From NCBI GenBank assembly GCA_024180945.1, contig JAKSGN010000002.1, forward strand, positions 2,170,001-2,234,000: a stretch of DNA of 64,000 bases, written 5' to 3'. Below, one piece after another: positions 33,880 through 44,905 of this stretch. The notes beneath the pieces are model-generated. The model was not told the origin of the DNA. It was given only the letters and a program-made list of their open reading frames with translations, and searched no databases. This DNA is from Macrophomina tecta (lineage: Eukaryota; Ascomycota; Dothideomycetes; Botryosphaeriales; Botryosphaeriaceae). Within the stretch, counting starts at the first letter, position 1. Every line of letters starts with the position of its first letter. The position numbers and the translations under genes were made by a program.

Positions 33880-34436
33880 ATGACGGAGCCGCGCATGCGC
33901 ATGAGGCAAAAGGGCCAGCAGTTCGACACGCGTGATCGTACGTCTTCAATCCTGTCAGCCAGTATCTGCTCGCCACTCTAACCAGTTCTTAGTCGAGGCC
34001 TACCTCATCGCTTTCGGTGATGACCGCAATCCGCTTCCCGAGACAGTTCGCATCCTGGATGAGATAATCACCGAGTAGGCTGGCACTTGTCTGTCACGCA
34101 CCGACTTTCCCCGCTGACGCTGCCAGCTTCATCATCGAGACATGCCACGAAGCCGCCCTCTGTGCCTCGTACTCGCGCCGTGCCAAGATCAAAGTCGACG
34201 ATTTCAAGTTCATCCTGCGCAAGGATCCCGTCAAGCTGGGCAGAGTCACGGAGCTGTTAAACAAGGAAAAAGAGATCAAGTCACAGCGCAAGGTCTTCGC
34301 CGTCGACGATGAGCAGATTGGCAAGGACGAGACTCAAAAGGAAGAAGGCAAGAAGGGAAAGCGCAAGGACGAACGTCCCAGAGACGAGCGCAAGGAGGAG
34401 CGCCCCCCGAAAAAGGCAAAAAGCACCAAGGACTGA
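33880..34436 (+). CDS. taf13: TFIID subunit TAF13
   Basis: General transcription factor subunit with a histone fold that pairs with TAF11 in TFIID, in the nucleus. Exons 33880-33937, 33993-34074 and 34127-34436 give 149 aa. The histone-fold pattern reads LIAFGDDRNPLPETVRILD, then IITDFIIETCHEAA (joined across the second intron), then RRAKIKVDDFKFILRKD. The N-terminus is very short (about 20 residues before the fold) and the C-terminus is a long Lys/Arg/Glu tail (KKGKRKDERPRDERKEERP). The gene is tightly packed: 223 bp from the divergent membrane protein gene and 87 bp from the convergent Yfh7-like gene. Confidence 0.93.
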
Positions 34437-34523
34437 GCAAAGGAGCATCACGGCAGGCATGGACACGGCGAATGGCGTTAGGACGGCTTCATATACCCCA
34501 ACATAATATACGGCTATGTACTT

Positions 34524-35319
34524 CTAGTGGCCAACTCCCTGAGCTTCGGGTTTCCATGTCTCGTCTTCGGTGCTTATCAGGACCTCATCGACGCCCACCC
34601 TCTCTTCAACAATCTGCCGTCCGTTTACCAGATCGTTTTCGGTGATGCGTTTGTGTGCGTCATCCTCATCCTTTGCGATGCCAGCCTTGACGTGCCTACC
34701 AACGAGCCTCTTGCGTGCCGTGTCGAAATCCACCTCAACGAACCACCGCTCGTCCATGAGTTGTGCTGCCTGCCGCCAGGGATCCCGGTCCAGAGTCAAG
34801 TAGTTGCCCTCGAAAACGACGATTCGGGTGGTGGGAGCAATGGAAATGTCGTCGGCAACGGGATCTTTGATGGCATGATCAAAACTGGGGGCATAGACTG
34901 TGTGGCTCTCCGGAGCAAGCGGTTTTCGCAGCTCCTTGACCAAGGCCAGGAAGCTATCACCATCAAAGGTGAAATGAGCACCACGGCGAGCGTGCGCAGT
35001 GTAAGGGTCAGGCATGGCATCAAGTTGGGCGCGCGACAGGTGGTAACCATCCATGGGAATGAAAGCGGCAATGGGTGGCTCGCCAGCGCTAGCCCCTGGC
35101 AGCTCGGCTCGGTACATCTCGTTGATGCGGTGCACGACTTGGACAGCGAGCGTAGTCTTGCCGCTCCCCGGAATTCCCGCCACGCCAATGAGCAGACGCT
35201 GCGACCGCGGTAGCTGCTTGTATTTCTCTGCTGCTGTCAGCCGCATGCGGCGCTCTTGCATATCGAATGCGGTACATACCCCATGTCTTCTTGACCAGAC
35301 GGGCCACTTGCTCCTCCAT
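34524..35319 (-). CDS. Yfh7-like P-loop kinase (uridine/pantothenate kinase-like)
   Basis: Exons 35319-35280 and 35230-34524 give 248 aa. The start MEEQVARLVKKTW followed by EKYKQLP matches family N-termini. Walker A is GIPGSGKT (32-39), followed by FIPMDGYHLSRAQLD and RGAHFTFDG, typical of the Yfh7/YggC branch of P-loop phosphotransferases related to uridine and pantothenate kinases, whose true substrate is poorly known. The acceptor is a CAGCAG tandem (NAGNAG), so two proteins differing by one Ala are possible. A longer unspliced frame from 35513 reads through the intron but replaces the conserved N-terminus with unrelated residues. It converges on TAF13. Confidence 0.87.
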
Positions 35320-35749
35320 TCTGGCTCGGGAAGTCTGACTAGATGGGGTAGCTGTTGTAGCTCGTGAAAGCAACGCTTGTTGAGGGGTATGTGACATGCG
35401 CGCGCCGCTGTTTCCGCCCACCGCGGGGTCCGACTGACCCGGCGCATGACATCGGCTGACCTGGTCGCCGAGATCGCCAAACCCCCAGCGCCTGCAACCA
35501 CGGCACCAGTCATCCCTCGTCACGCATGTGGACGAGCCCTGGCCCTCACGCTGTGTGAACTTCTTGACATTCATTGAAGAGAGAAGCAAATTTGTGGGTA
35601 TCATCTAAGAACTGCCTCCATAAAAAAGTCTGTTAAGATCCGCCATGGTTGGATTGCCATATACGTCCGCCCAGCAATCCCCATAGTCAGGACAGCTATA
35701 CACGATCATATCAGTTCGTATACCTCGAGGTAGTTATCCGGACCAACAC
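35320..35749. other. Spacer upstream of Yfh7-like gene
   Basis: About 0.43 kb between two minus-strand genes. It carries a single GTAGTTATCCGGACC at 35730-35744, which resembles one arm of the mini inverted-repeat family but has no partner. Confidence 0.5.
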
Positions 35750-36972
35750 TTACTGCACCGGGTTCCTCCCGAAAATCACATGCCAGAGGTACTCAAACAC
35801 CCTTCCGCTATTGTCATCGTCAAGCTCTGTTTCCATCAACCACTGCCGATACATCGCGTAGTCTTCCACGGGCCTCATCATGATCTGATCGCGCGATACC
35901 GCGAACTGTGCACAGCAGGGTGCTGCGATCACTTGTGGGCATTTCTCACCGAAGAAGATTTCCCAGACCGTCAGCATCGTTCTCTCGTACATCCGGTTCG
36001 CCGGCGTCTCTTCTCGGTAGGGCTGGACCTCAGCCGGGCATCCGGGGCCGAGGCTACAGCGCAGATTGGCAAAGCCTTGACGTTGGACGAAATCGATCTT
36101 CAAGGCCTTCAGAGCCACCATGTTACTCCGCGCCGGCATGCCCGCCCCATGCCAGAACCGATCCTGGTGACTATGGATGAACGCAACTGTCGACGGATAC
36201 TTGCCGTAATTATCAATCAAGTATGTGAGGTATGCCATTGCCTGTGTTTTCCTTCGTTAGCCCTCACTTCGATACAGCCATACAGGGACAGCTTCGTACT
36301 TCCTTCCCTTTGTTCATCGGCGTATGCAAAGTCGCATTCTTGTCGTCGACGGAATATATGGCATGGTCCCAGCTTGAACCTAGTTAGCTCTGCAATATCC
36401 GACTGCTTAATCTCGGCTTACTCTTTAAGATGCTCGCTGACCCATGTTGTGTCTTCTTCCGCCGTTTTACCCATCACAACGATCTTGTCGGGACCTGTCC
36501 GGATAAGTTGATCCTCCGCTGATATCTCCGTATCTGTCTTTAATTCTTCTTTTTCCACTGCTGCGGGCTCCTCGCTTTCTGCATCCGGCCCTGAAGCAGG
36601 CGGCTGCTTTTCCTTGACATCGGATGTTGTTTCCTCAGCAACGCTCTCTTCCCCTGGTTTCGCGGTTTCGTCGGAGTCCTGTTGATATGTCGGTTCTGAA
36701 GTCGCGCTCGAAAATGACAGTGTCCGGTTGTGCGTAGGCACTGGTGATGGAGTTCCGAAGCCAAGATATTTCGGATCGATGGAGGGTTTGGAGCCACCGA
36801 TGCCCAGATGGCCCCTCCAGCTACCGGTTATTCCGTCCTTTGCTTCATCGATATGGTCCAGTCGATCTCTGAGGTACTCGGAGTGGCGGATAATGACACA
36901 GATGACAATGAGTACAGCAAATGTCGAAGCGAGTGTGCCAGCACGAACAGGCGACTTCATGGCGAGCCTCAT
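35750..36972 (-). CDS. DUF3431 type II membrane protein
   Basis: Exons 36972-36422, 36372-36300 and 36241-35750 give 371 aa. A short cytosolic tail and one membrane segment (about residues 11-28, GTLASTFAVLIVICVII) are followed by an acidic disordered stem (about 60-160) and the DUF3431 domain: DKIVVMGKTAEEDTTWVSEHL, then DWDHAIYSVDDKNATLHTPM (split by introns), then GKEAMAYLTYLIDNYGKYP and FIHSHQDRFWH. The layout resembles a Golgi-type luminal enzyme; the domain looks glycosyltransferase-like, but activity is unproven. At the first intron the first AG after the CTAAC branch site is skipped (it lies only two bases away) and the next AAG is used, which restores the conserved DW. Confidence 0.85.
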
Positions 36973-38176
36973 TCACCACCTCTGGCAAACTGCGACACCA
37001 GCTATTCTTCATGAAATCCGGAACGCCAGGAGCCCCTCCGCATATATTGTCCGGCCGATAGGGCGAATACCTTAGCCACGGGCGGAGAGTAAGTGTGACG
37101 CGCGGCATGGTCACGAAACAGCTGCGCGGCTGGACGTCCAATTCGACTAACATAACTACCTCTCGACGAGGCAGTGCCACAGAAAAACGACTGGCAAGCG
37201 TAGCAGTGGGGGCCTGTTTCCACCAGGACTTATCAGAAAATGCCCCAGGACTACGCGTTCACTGTGGTTTGTGTGGTCTAGCGCCGGTGGAATTAACCCG
37301 AAACGGCGCCGAGGGTACGTATGCAGGCAGCTTCGGTCCATGACCATCTGCTGAACGTGGGTTGTTTCTGGGCTTTTGTAAGGTCGTCAACGAAACTTCG
37401 CTGCTGTGGGGTAAATCACGGTACGTTTAGGAGTCGTGCGTTGATCCATTTGCTCTGAATCCATAGGCAGAGGAAACTCGATGTATCGAGCCAGCAGCGT
37501 CGCGGGGAAGAAGCGCACAAGGCCTCTGCGCAGTGCTTCGTAATCTTGGCCATTGCGTTCGTCAGAATCCACAAAGCTTATACGTACCAACAGCAGCTGC
37601 ACACGTGGGCGATCTCCTTGTATTTAACAGGTCTAGGAATCTGACGAATCCTGAAGGTGACGCATGAGCTGTCGCACCCTCTATTTCGGAGAATCAACTG
37701 CGAGGAGCGCCACAGTCTAGGACAAAATTCATGTCGCTTGAACCAAGGCCTATCAGGACTTTCTGCGTGTAGGAAAGGCCACGCGAAGTTATGGTCGCGG
37801 AAGTAGACCTACAAGGTCAATTGAATATTCGTCTTGACGTAAGTGCGTTGGAATCATCTAAACATTTTCATGGGATGAGCACTTAAATTTACCCACCTCT
37901 CAAATATCAGTGGGTAAGCTTCTCACGCAAGGCCTCGTTCTTGCACCTCCTCCTAGCTGAATTTATGGCTGTTACTTCTTTTATCTTTTTTTTTTTCCTT
38001 AACTCATAAGAGATAGAGAAGAGTTTCAACAGCTTCTCGAGCGGTATGCACATCTGTCATTGAGGCCACTAAAATCATGAGCATCATATTGCGCTGCGCT
38101 GGTCTGATATGAAAGGAGGTATCAACCGCATTGATCGGCTTTCCGTTCAAGCCGGCCGCACCTATCCACCTTCTCC
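36973..38176. other. Intergenic, with an orphan protein-like frame
   Basis: About 1.2 kb: upstream of the DUF3431 gene and downstream of the inositol transporter. Apart from the 37387-37602 frame described separately and a poly-T near 37985-37998, nothing is recognisable. Confidence 0.5.
37387..37602 (-). pseudogene. Possible gene fragment, unknown family
   Basis: A minus-strand frame of about 70 residues whose composition looks like folded protein (VRISFVDSDERNGQDYEALR followed directly by RGLVRFFPATLLARYIEFPL). The frame is blocked upstream by a TAA after a few more codons, and no convincing upstream exon is visible, so it may be the last exon of a lost gene or an unspliced remnant. I cannot name the family. 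Confidence 0.3.
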
Positions 38177-40120
38177 TTAAACTTTCTCCGATTTCGCCTC
38201 CTTCATATCCAGCTTGCGCTGCTTCCTCCACTCCTCCGCATACTTTACACCAAAGCCGTGCTCGAAGACCCGTCGCACCTCTTCCAGCGTCATGTTGGCC
38301 GCCTCTGGGAAGCAGAATATTACGAAGATCCAGCCCAAAAAGCACAGGACAGCATAGAAACCAAAAGTTCCAGACGGCGTGATTCCCTTCATCATGGACA
38401 AGAAGGTCGCAGAGACGATGATGTTGGGCCCCCAGTCTACCCGGTAGTCAGTTTACAGTGGCATGGGATGGAGAGAAAGAGTCGAGCACTTACTGCAGAC
38501 GTTGATGAGCATAGTTCCAGATGCACGCACTTCCATCGGCAGGAACTCGTTCGCCTGCCAGGGTACACATCCCAGACCGGCAGCATACGAAGCGACGAAG
38601 AGGATCATGCAAACCAGCACGATGATTGCCGGCGGCCCGACCTTGTCCGTGGTCACAGTGAGCGTCGAACGATCTATCGGGATCCAGTGGAAGGCGATGG
38701 CAGCCCCGACCAAGCAGATTGGCATGAGCCACATGGTGTAAAGCAAGATGCGCCTACGGCCCACGCGGTCGACGAGGAAGATGGACAGGACGGTAAAGAT
38801 CAGGTTCACACACGCCACCGTCGTTCCAACCGCGGCCGGATTGTCGAAGCCGACCTATAACGCGTCAGTAAGTCGATTCGCTTCGTCATGAGCACAGGCA
38901 GAGCTACTATTGCGAACAGCGTTGAGCTGTAGTACATCAAGGTGTTGAATCCGCAGAATTGCTGGAACGCCATCAACCCGCAGGCAGCGATTAGAGCCCT
39001 TAAGTTCGCGGGGATGGTGAAGAGCATCTTGAGTGCCGCCACAAAGGAGATCTCCTCGTTTAGTGCCTTTGCCTGAGTAACGCCGAGCTCGATGCTTCGC
39101 ACTTTGTTGGAGAGTTGTTCTTCGGTGGAGTTGGGGTAGATCTGGCGGAGCACTTTGGCGGCCTCGTCTCGGCGATTGTGAAAGAGCAGTTGACGAGGCG
39201 ACTCTGGACACCAGAACAGGAGAACACCCAGGCAGATGGATGGCAAGGCCCCGAGCCCTACCATGTATCTCCAACCCTACGGATACGTCAGCGCAATGTG
39301 CTCAGAGCGACTGTGCTTGAGCGAGTGCAGCACCAGCGGCCAGCATTGGGGAGTTGAGGCAATCGTCCGGGCGAGGAAGTACGTGTAAGTCATTACAGGT
39401 GCGTCCGGACGATTACTTCACCTCCCCGCACTGTTGCGATACTGCTCAAGCTGACAATATCTTCAGATGGGACGTACGTGAGACACATGCACAAACGCAG
39501 CATCAAAAGCGTAGGCCAACACCGAACCACTGCCAAGGAATATCATGTCTACTGAAATCATGCGACCTCGGAATCTGGCAGGGGAGATCTCGGCAATATA
39601 GAGCGGGACGGTCTGCAAACGGTTAACACTGGCCAGAGGCAGGGGCTGACGGGGGCCTTGCCGTAGACGCTGAGCCAACTCCTAGTCCAATGAGGAAGCG
39701 ACCGATGGACATTTGGATGATGGACCAAGAGGTGGCTTGGACGATGGCTCCGATGGTGAAGAGCGCAGCGGCGAACCAGATAGCGGGGCGACGGCCGTAC
39801 TTGTCGGCGGTCATACCAGCAATAATAGAGCCACACAGACCACCAGCGGCACACAGAGCAGTGATGAGTTCTTTTTCTGAACTTGAAAGGAGCTTGTTGT
39901 CCAAGTCGGAGCCGATGACAACCAACACTCCACTGATGACGCCGGTGTCGTAACCGAAGAGAAGACCTCCGATGGCAGCAGCGGACGCACACAGCCATAC
40001 GAAAGCTCCCGGGGTGGAGTCCTCGATGTCGTCGAGGTTCTGGTCATCTTGCTTGGTGGGTGGATCGATAGTGGCTACATCTTCGATGAGCAGGGTGCCC
40101 TTGATATCGGTGGACGCCAT
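38177..40120 (-). CDS. MFS sugar transporter, myo-inositol transporter type
   Basis: Exons 40120-39662, 39612-39478, 39276-38908, 38854-38494 and 38436-38177 give 527 aa, with twelve expected membrane segments. Sugar-porter motifs: GGLLFGYDTGVISG, DKYGRRPAI, GRFLIGLGVGSAS, VPLYIAEISPARFRGRMI, PESPRQL, the middle DRVGRR and C-terminal PEAANMTLEEVRRVFEHGFG. The close match of the first segment (FVWLCASAAAIGGLLFGYD ... SSSEKELITAL) to fungal ITR proteins points to myo-inositol; the substrate is inferred. The first intron (39661-39613) has a GC donor (GCAAGG). The second (39477-39277, 201 bp) contains a mini inverted-repeat element. A TATAAATA box lies about 70 bp upstream of the start. Confidence 0.9.
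39352..39424. repeat. Mini inverted-repeat element, copy 2 (inside a transporter intron)
   Basis: About 73 bp. Left arm GTTGAGGCAATCGTCCGG; right arm, on the opposite strand, GGTGAAGTAATCGTCCGG. With the flanking GGGGA on both sides the inverted match reaches about 26 bp with few mismatches. It lies wholly inside the second intron of the inositol-type transporter, away from donor, branch site and acceptor. Confidence 0.85.
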
Positions 40121-40190
40121 CGCGCGGAATGAAAGAAGGAGGAGTGGAGGTCGATGCGGAGTGAGTGGACAGGGCGCGCTTTACAGACCA

Positions 40191-40198
40191 TATTTATA
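40191..40198 (-). promoter_or_regulatory. TATA box of the inositol-type transporter gene
   Basis: TATAAATA on the minus strand, about 71 bp upstream of the proposed start codon, a position and sequence typical of strongly regulated fungal genes. The transcription start is not known. Confidence 0.55.
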
Positions 40199-41239
40199 GG
40201 GCTGGCGAGATGGATATGGGGTACGGGGAATATCTGGGGTCTGGGGTATGTGGAGGCGGGCTGGAGACAGCCGTGTGGTGGTGAGGGCAGGAAAGGCCCG
40301 TAGCCGTCGGCAGACGCATCCCGCGTTAGGCATGTATTCCCCGGCAGGCGCAATGAGAACCCGAACTCACGGTCCTTACCACACCCGAACTGGCTAGCGC
40401 CGCAGTCATGGTCGGCCTTTTGCACGTGTTTTATTATCCATTGCCGGGCTCGTGGTTGGGCCCGGTTGTTTTCTTAGCCCATGTTCTTCTCGACTGCTCG
40501 GGCCAGTAGACTATGTGGTGTCTAAACCTCGCAACTGGACGCCACTCGCCGCCATCAAATGCATCGAGAGCTAGATATCTGGTCAGATGTCGCCAAGTTT
40601 TGCCTCCAACCAGGCGTGTGGCCGAACGATCATCCCCGCCATTGTGTTTTCCTGCCATAGAAACCCCCACAGACTACCAATGTTCTACAGGACATGTTGC
40701 AGGAAGCCGAACGATAGGCACTGAGCCGGAGGAGGACCGACTTCGCTGTTTTACGGCGCAAGTTAATATCATTTCTTTTCGCCGTCATAGTCGAGGCTAT
40801 CTGCTGAGCTCAGAGCCCGGGCATCAGGGCCGCTGCACCATCAATAGCCCTACCGTTTTATGTACTACGTAGCTGGTGCCCGAGTTGGAGGTCCCAGCAG
40901 ATATTCCTGAGCGATGCAAATCTTTGAAAGGCGCTCCATTCCTTTACATATTTTCTCAGATGTCATTCTCACTTCTTGCAAGCTCTGGCGCATGAACCTC
41001 CCATTCCAACAATGGACGCCTCAACAGCATTCGAAAGAACCCGAAAGCATCTCGCCTACTGGTATTCAGAGCGGACTCATTCAGTCCGATGGGGAGTATT
41101 AGGTGGCGTTCCGAAGAAAGCAGCCTTGGGGGAAAGCAATCTGTAAGACGCTCGCAGCTGACTGGATTCAGGCACTGAACTGAGAGGCTCTCGGCCTTCG
41201 AAGCCTTGAGCTGTTGCCTGCCTGCCGCCTAGTCAGCCG
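40199..41239. other. Intergenic upstream of the transporter
   Basis: About 1 kb between the transporter promoter and the decayed DUF3176 gene. Frames present are short and anonymous. Confidence 0.5.
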
Positions 41240-42510
41240 CCATGATTGTTACGCTTGCCACACGATGGTCGACCGCTTCACCAATGAAAACAGCTCATCA
41301 CCATCAACTTGCCGATTACCGCTTCCACTGCTATCCGTAAAGCATGCACGACGGTGCCTATTGCGGAAGTTAAATGGTGAACACAGTTACTCAAGAGAAT
41401 GGAATGCAAAATAGCTAATGATCTGTAAGCATGAGCAAGTCAAATTGGTCGTGGTCTAGAACGCTGCGGAAAGTGGCAGATCTGGATATGAGGGATACCG
41501 CCAGTTGAGGATCGTGGAATGCAACTTGCTTGTTGTCGGGCATGAAATCAGGGCAAGTGGGCACAGAAGTCATTTGTCGCCTTCAGCTGATGCCCTCTCT
41601 GGTAGAGTTCTTGCCGGCAGTGATGCTACTACGGCGACTCTAGTTTTGACTGTCGACCCGTTTTCGCAACAGATTTCCCAATGCTTAAACAGCCTTCAGC
41701 CTGCTCTAAATGTTACAGTAAGCATTCCTACAAGAAGCAGCTACATCTAGTTTTACCGACAGAATGCAGGGCCTGCTTTCAACATGCTCGGCCCGGTTAT
41801 GATCCTCGCCGTCTACACTGGTCTCTCGAATCCTCCGGCGAGCACGTCCGTCAGCATCACAGTGGACTGTCCAACAGGAAACCACACGCCCCTACATGAC
41901 TATGACGTCTTTTTGTCAACCCGCGGCGCTTGCCATTCCTGCGAAAGTATCTTAGGCAGCGTTAGATATGCGAAGGTTTCAACCGGAAGGCACCGTTGCC
42001 AGCGTGACGTCTAGACCCCTAATGATGTTGGTCCAGTAGCCCAACGCCGCGAGAACTATAGAAATGGTGGAAGGGGATGCGCCTTTAGCACCGTTCGGCT
42101 TTAACAGCATTATGACACGTCGCACGGGCAATTATTTTGTGGCTCATTGCTCGTTGCGCGCGTGCGTGAATACGTATGCGGCAGATGTCATGGATTCCAC
42201 ATATACGGAGACACTGGTGTCCTCCAACTCACAAAATATCCGCATTTACCTTGATGGGACGCGCCATATGGTCGACGGCCAGGAACAAAATTTCGATGAG
42301 CGCCCAGTGACTGCGACCTGGGGACCATTCTGGCAACGTAGACGTGCATTCACGCGTTTTTGGCGTGCTTAAGCTTACCAGTTGCTCTATCTGCACTCAC
42401 TCTCGTCTTCGTGACGTTCACGATGCTGCACACCCGGCAACAGGAGTGGAGGGGCAACTAAAGTCGTTGGCGATAGCACTGCTCCTCCATGGGTTCGATC
42501 AGAATACAAG
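41240..42510 (+). pseudogene. Decayed DUF3176 membrane-protein gene
   Basis: Consecutive fragments match the order of the fungal DUF3176 family but change frame. HDGRPLHQ is followed by a TGA at 41285 where Trp is expected, then ITINLPITASTAIRKACTTV (near 41250-41380) and another TGA at 41378. Next, SDATTATLVLTVDPFSQQIS and VSIPTRSSYI end in a TAG at 41748. In the same frame follow FNMLGPVMILAVYTGLSNP, DCPTGNHTP and DYDVFLSTRGACHSCESI. A frame change leads to NYFVAHCSLRACVNTYAADV; another to LPVALSALTLVFVTFTMLH; another to LKSLAIALLLHGFDQNT (to about 42508). At least three nonsense codons plus several frame changes make a working gene unlikely, although some changes could be introns. Intact members are multi-pass membrane proteins of unknown function. 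Borders are approximate. Confidence 0.7.
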
Positions 42511-43638
42511 TAGAGGCCGCGGCGATGTGAATGGTCGAAGTGAGATGTACGAGAGCGATGAGCATGTTAAAAGTCCAGCTGCTGTCCGAGGGTCGAAGGC
42601 GGTTGTTTCCAAGGGATAAGTCAGGCCGCTTAAGGTCAATGGGAGATTTAAAGAACAAATGTCGATCATTGACTCATTCATTCGTTCATTCTCTTTCCCC
42701 CGCTTTCGATGGTGTAATACTTGGTAAGATGTGTACCGGAGGGAAAGGTCTTGGAGATTGTCAAGTCCAACCCCGGTGTATCGAGTTGTTCCTTCCCATT
42801 CTGACCTTTTCAAGATGAGAAAACTTCATGGAGCAAAACACCGGCACTAGAAGACGCTTGCTGGAAAGGGAAAACTTTCCTCTAGCAATCCTTTTGTTGC
42901 ATTTGGCCGTTGGCAGCAAATCTCGGTTCTTCGAGTAAATTGTAAGAGGTGCATGGGCCGACAGGACGTCCACACTTGAATGCCGGGTTGTCTCCCTTGG
43001 CCGAAAGAACGGGTGCGGGCCGTCGTTTCAGCTATAAAGATATCCGTCCTTGGCCTAAGCCCTGTCCCTTCACATTACAGGTTCGATCCTGGTCCTCGGC
43101 AATTACTCCGCGCCGCAGTTGCGAGTTCAGCACTATGAAAACATCATTGAAGCTATGGGTAGAGCAACGGCTCCAAGGAATTTTCAGGCAATTTACCGAT
43201 AATTCATTTTTCTCGCTGTGTAGGTCATTGATGGTCAGAAAGGCGCACCAGGTTGCTTGAGAAGTCGGTGTATTCGATTTGGCGCTAATCGACGGATGTT
43301 AATTTCTAGCTGCAGCGCCTGAGCGCAGAGCGTTCTGGAACGTCTAACGGTCAAAATACAAACAGTAGGGTAAACGGGCAAGATGTTTCAACGTCTTGAA
43401 ATGCGGGTTCTTGCCATGGCAACGATCGGCCGTGCTCACAGAGCATCTTACTTGCACCCACAACCGCATTTTATCTGATTTTTAGCTTTAAGCGGAAATT
43501 CTGGAGCCACTGGTGCTTTTGGTACCGCAGCCGTACTCCTTTATCTTGACCTTGTCTCGTTGCCATTACCGGAGTACATACGGTAATCTCACATCTAGTG
43601 CTTGTAGAGTGTAGACGGCAAGCGCAAATGACCATTAA

Positions 43639-43727
43639 GGGATTAAGCAATCGTCCGGATGTCACTATGAATAGTAGTTTTTTTTTCTCTCTCTTAAAAT
43701 TCACGTGGAGACGATTGCTTAAACCCC
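43639..43727. repeat. Mini inverted-repeat element, copy 3
   Basis: About 89 bp, the longest copy. Left arm GGGATTAAGCAATCGTCCGG; right arm, on the opposite strand, GGGTTTAAGCAATCGTC. The centre includes a run of T. It lies in gene-poor DNA. Confidence 0.75.
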
Positions 43728-44862
43728 CATAGTCATTTCTGTTTGGTGCCGTACCGCATGAGCATAGAGTCGGGCCATCCTCAACCTTGACTCCGGGTAA
43801 CTTTTTGCTTACTTTCAGCCTTGCTATCACATCCCACAACGAACCTATGTACTGTACATACATACCACCCCCCAAAAACCTCACCTATCAGAGCTTTCCA
43901 CAGCCCGTCCAAGCGCACTTCTGCCAGTGGCAGTGTTTCTCCTGTACGCGTACGCCCACGCTGACAGTGTCATTGCTCTCGTCTTTATTCCATCTCACAG
44001 GCGACGCGGACTGATTACTCCGGCCGGTGTCACCTTCAAACACTGGTTCGGCAGCGCCCTTCTGACAGGCCGCTGAAGGGAAAGGCTCGGGAAGACCAGA
44101 ATGTGCTTTGCGGTGGGGGGGCGAGCCTAGAATGGACGAACCATTCAGGCACTTGCTCCCGCCAAATCCCCCCCGTCAGAACGGGGCTCGCGCGGCCGCC
44201 CGGCCGCCCTCGTGCATCTACATCTACATCCCCTGCCCGGCCCGCCTCCGCACACGCCCACACGCACCACCAAAGCGCGGGCGCCGATCTGCCAGCGATA
44301 CCCAGAATCCGGGAATCACTTTCCCGGGAGCAGGGGCGGGCGGAGGTTTGTTGAGCGGGTAATAATAAGGACCGCCGGGATACAAGCACGCAGCGGACAT
44401 ACATGTGAATGTACTCACTCAGAGAGGGAGAGGAGAGGCTTCGGATAAGCAACGGCTAACTGCTGCTGCTGCATTGACGTGGCTTATTCCGGCCAATGAG
44501 AGAGACGTGCGCGCCTGCTGCGGGCCGGGTGTTTCTCTTCATCATAGATGCGGTTGGATCTTATAAGGCGTTGGGAAGCGTGCATATGAGGCGTGGAAAA
44601 AAAGAAAAGGCGGCACGATATTCACATGTACCAATGGGAGCTTCATCAAGCAGCAGGAATAGGGCGCGCATGCGGTCACTTCGCGCGTGAGATTGGCCAA
44701 GCATGAAGGAGCGGAGCCGCTTGCGAAAGGCGCGGAAAAGAGGGGTGAAGGGGGGCGGATTCGGGGAGGGGTTGGTCAACAGACGGAAACAGGCGATGAA
44801 CGACGCATCTATGGGATTGGAGAGAGAAACGCCCCGGGGGCGGTCGCAGATGAGAGAGACGA

Positions 44863-44905
44863 AAGGCGAGGCGAGGCGGAGGCGAGGCGGAGGCGGAGGC
44901 GGAGC
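44863..44905. repeat. GGCGGA/GGCGA minisatellite-like run
   Basis: Imperfect repeats of GGCGA and GGCGGA units followed by CCAG repeats. It sits in a purine-rich, probably non-coding region. Confidence 0.75.

Noticed and set aside
34524..35513. Unspliced 329-codon version of the Yfh7-like gene
   Set aside because: It reads through the intron and replaces the conserved MEEQVARL N-terminus with non-homologous residues.
35730..35744. A further copy of the mini inverted repeat
   Set aside because: Only one arm-like sequence is present; no inverted partner within 150 bp.
43000..43105. Possible tRNA gene (GGTTCGATCC resembles a B box)
   Set aside because: The T-stem pairs poorly, there is no A box at the right distance, and a cloverleaf cannot be formed.
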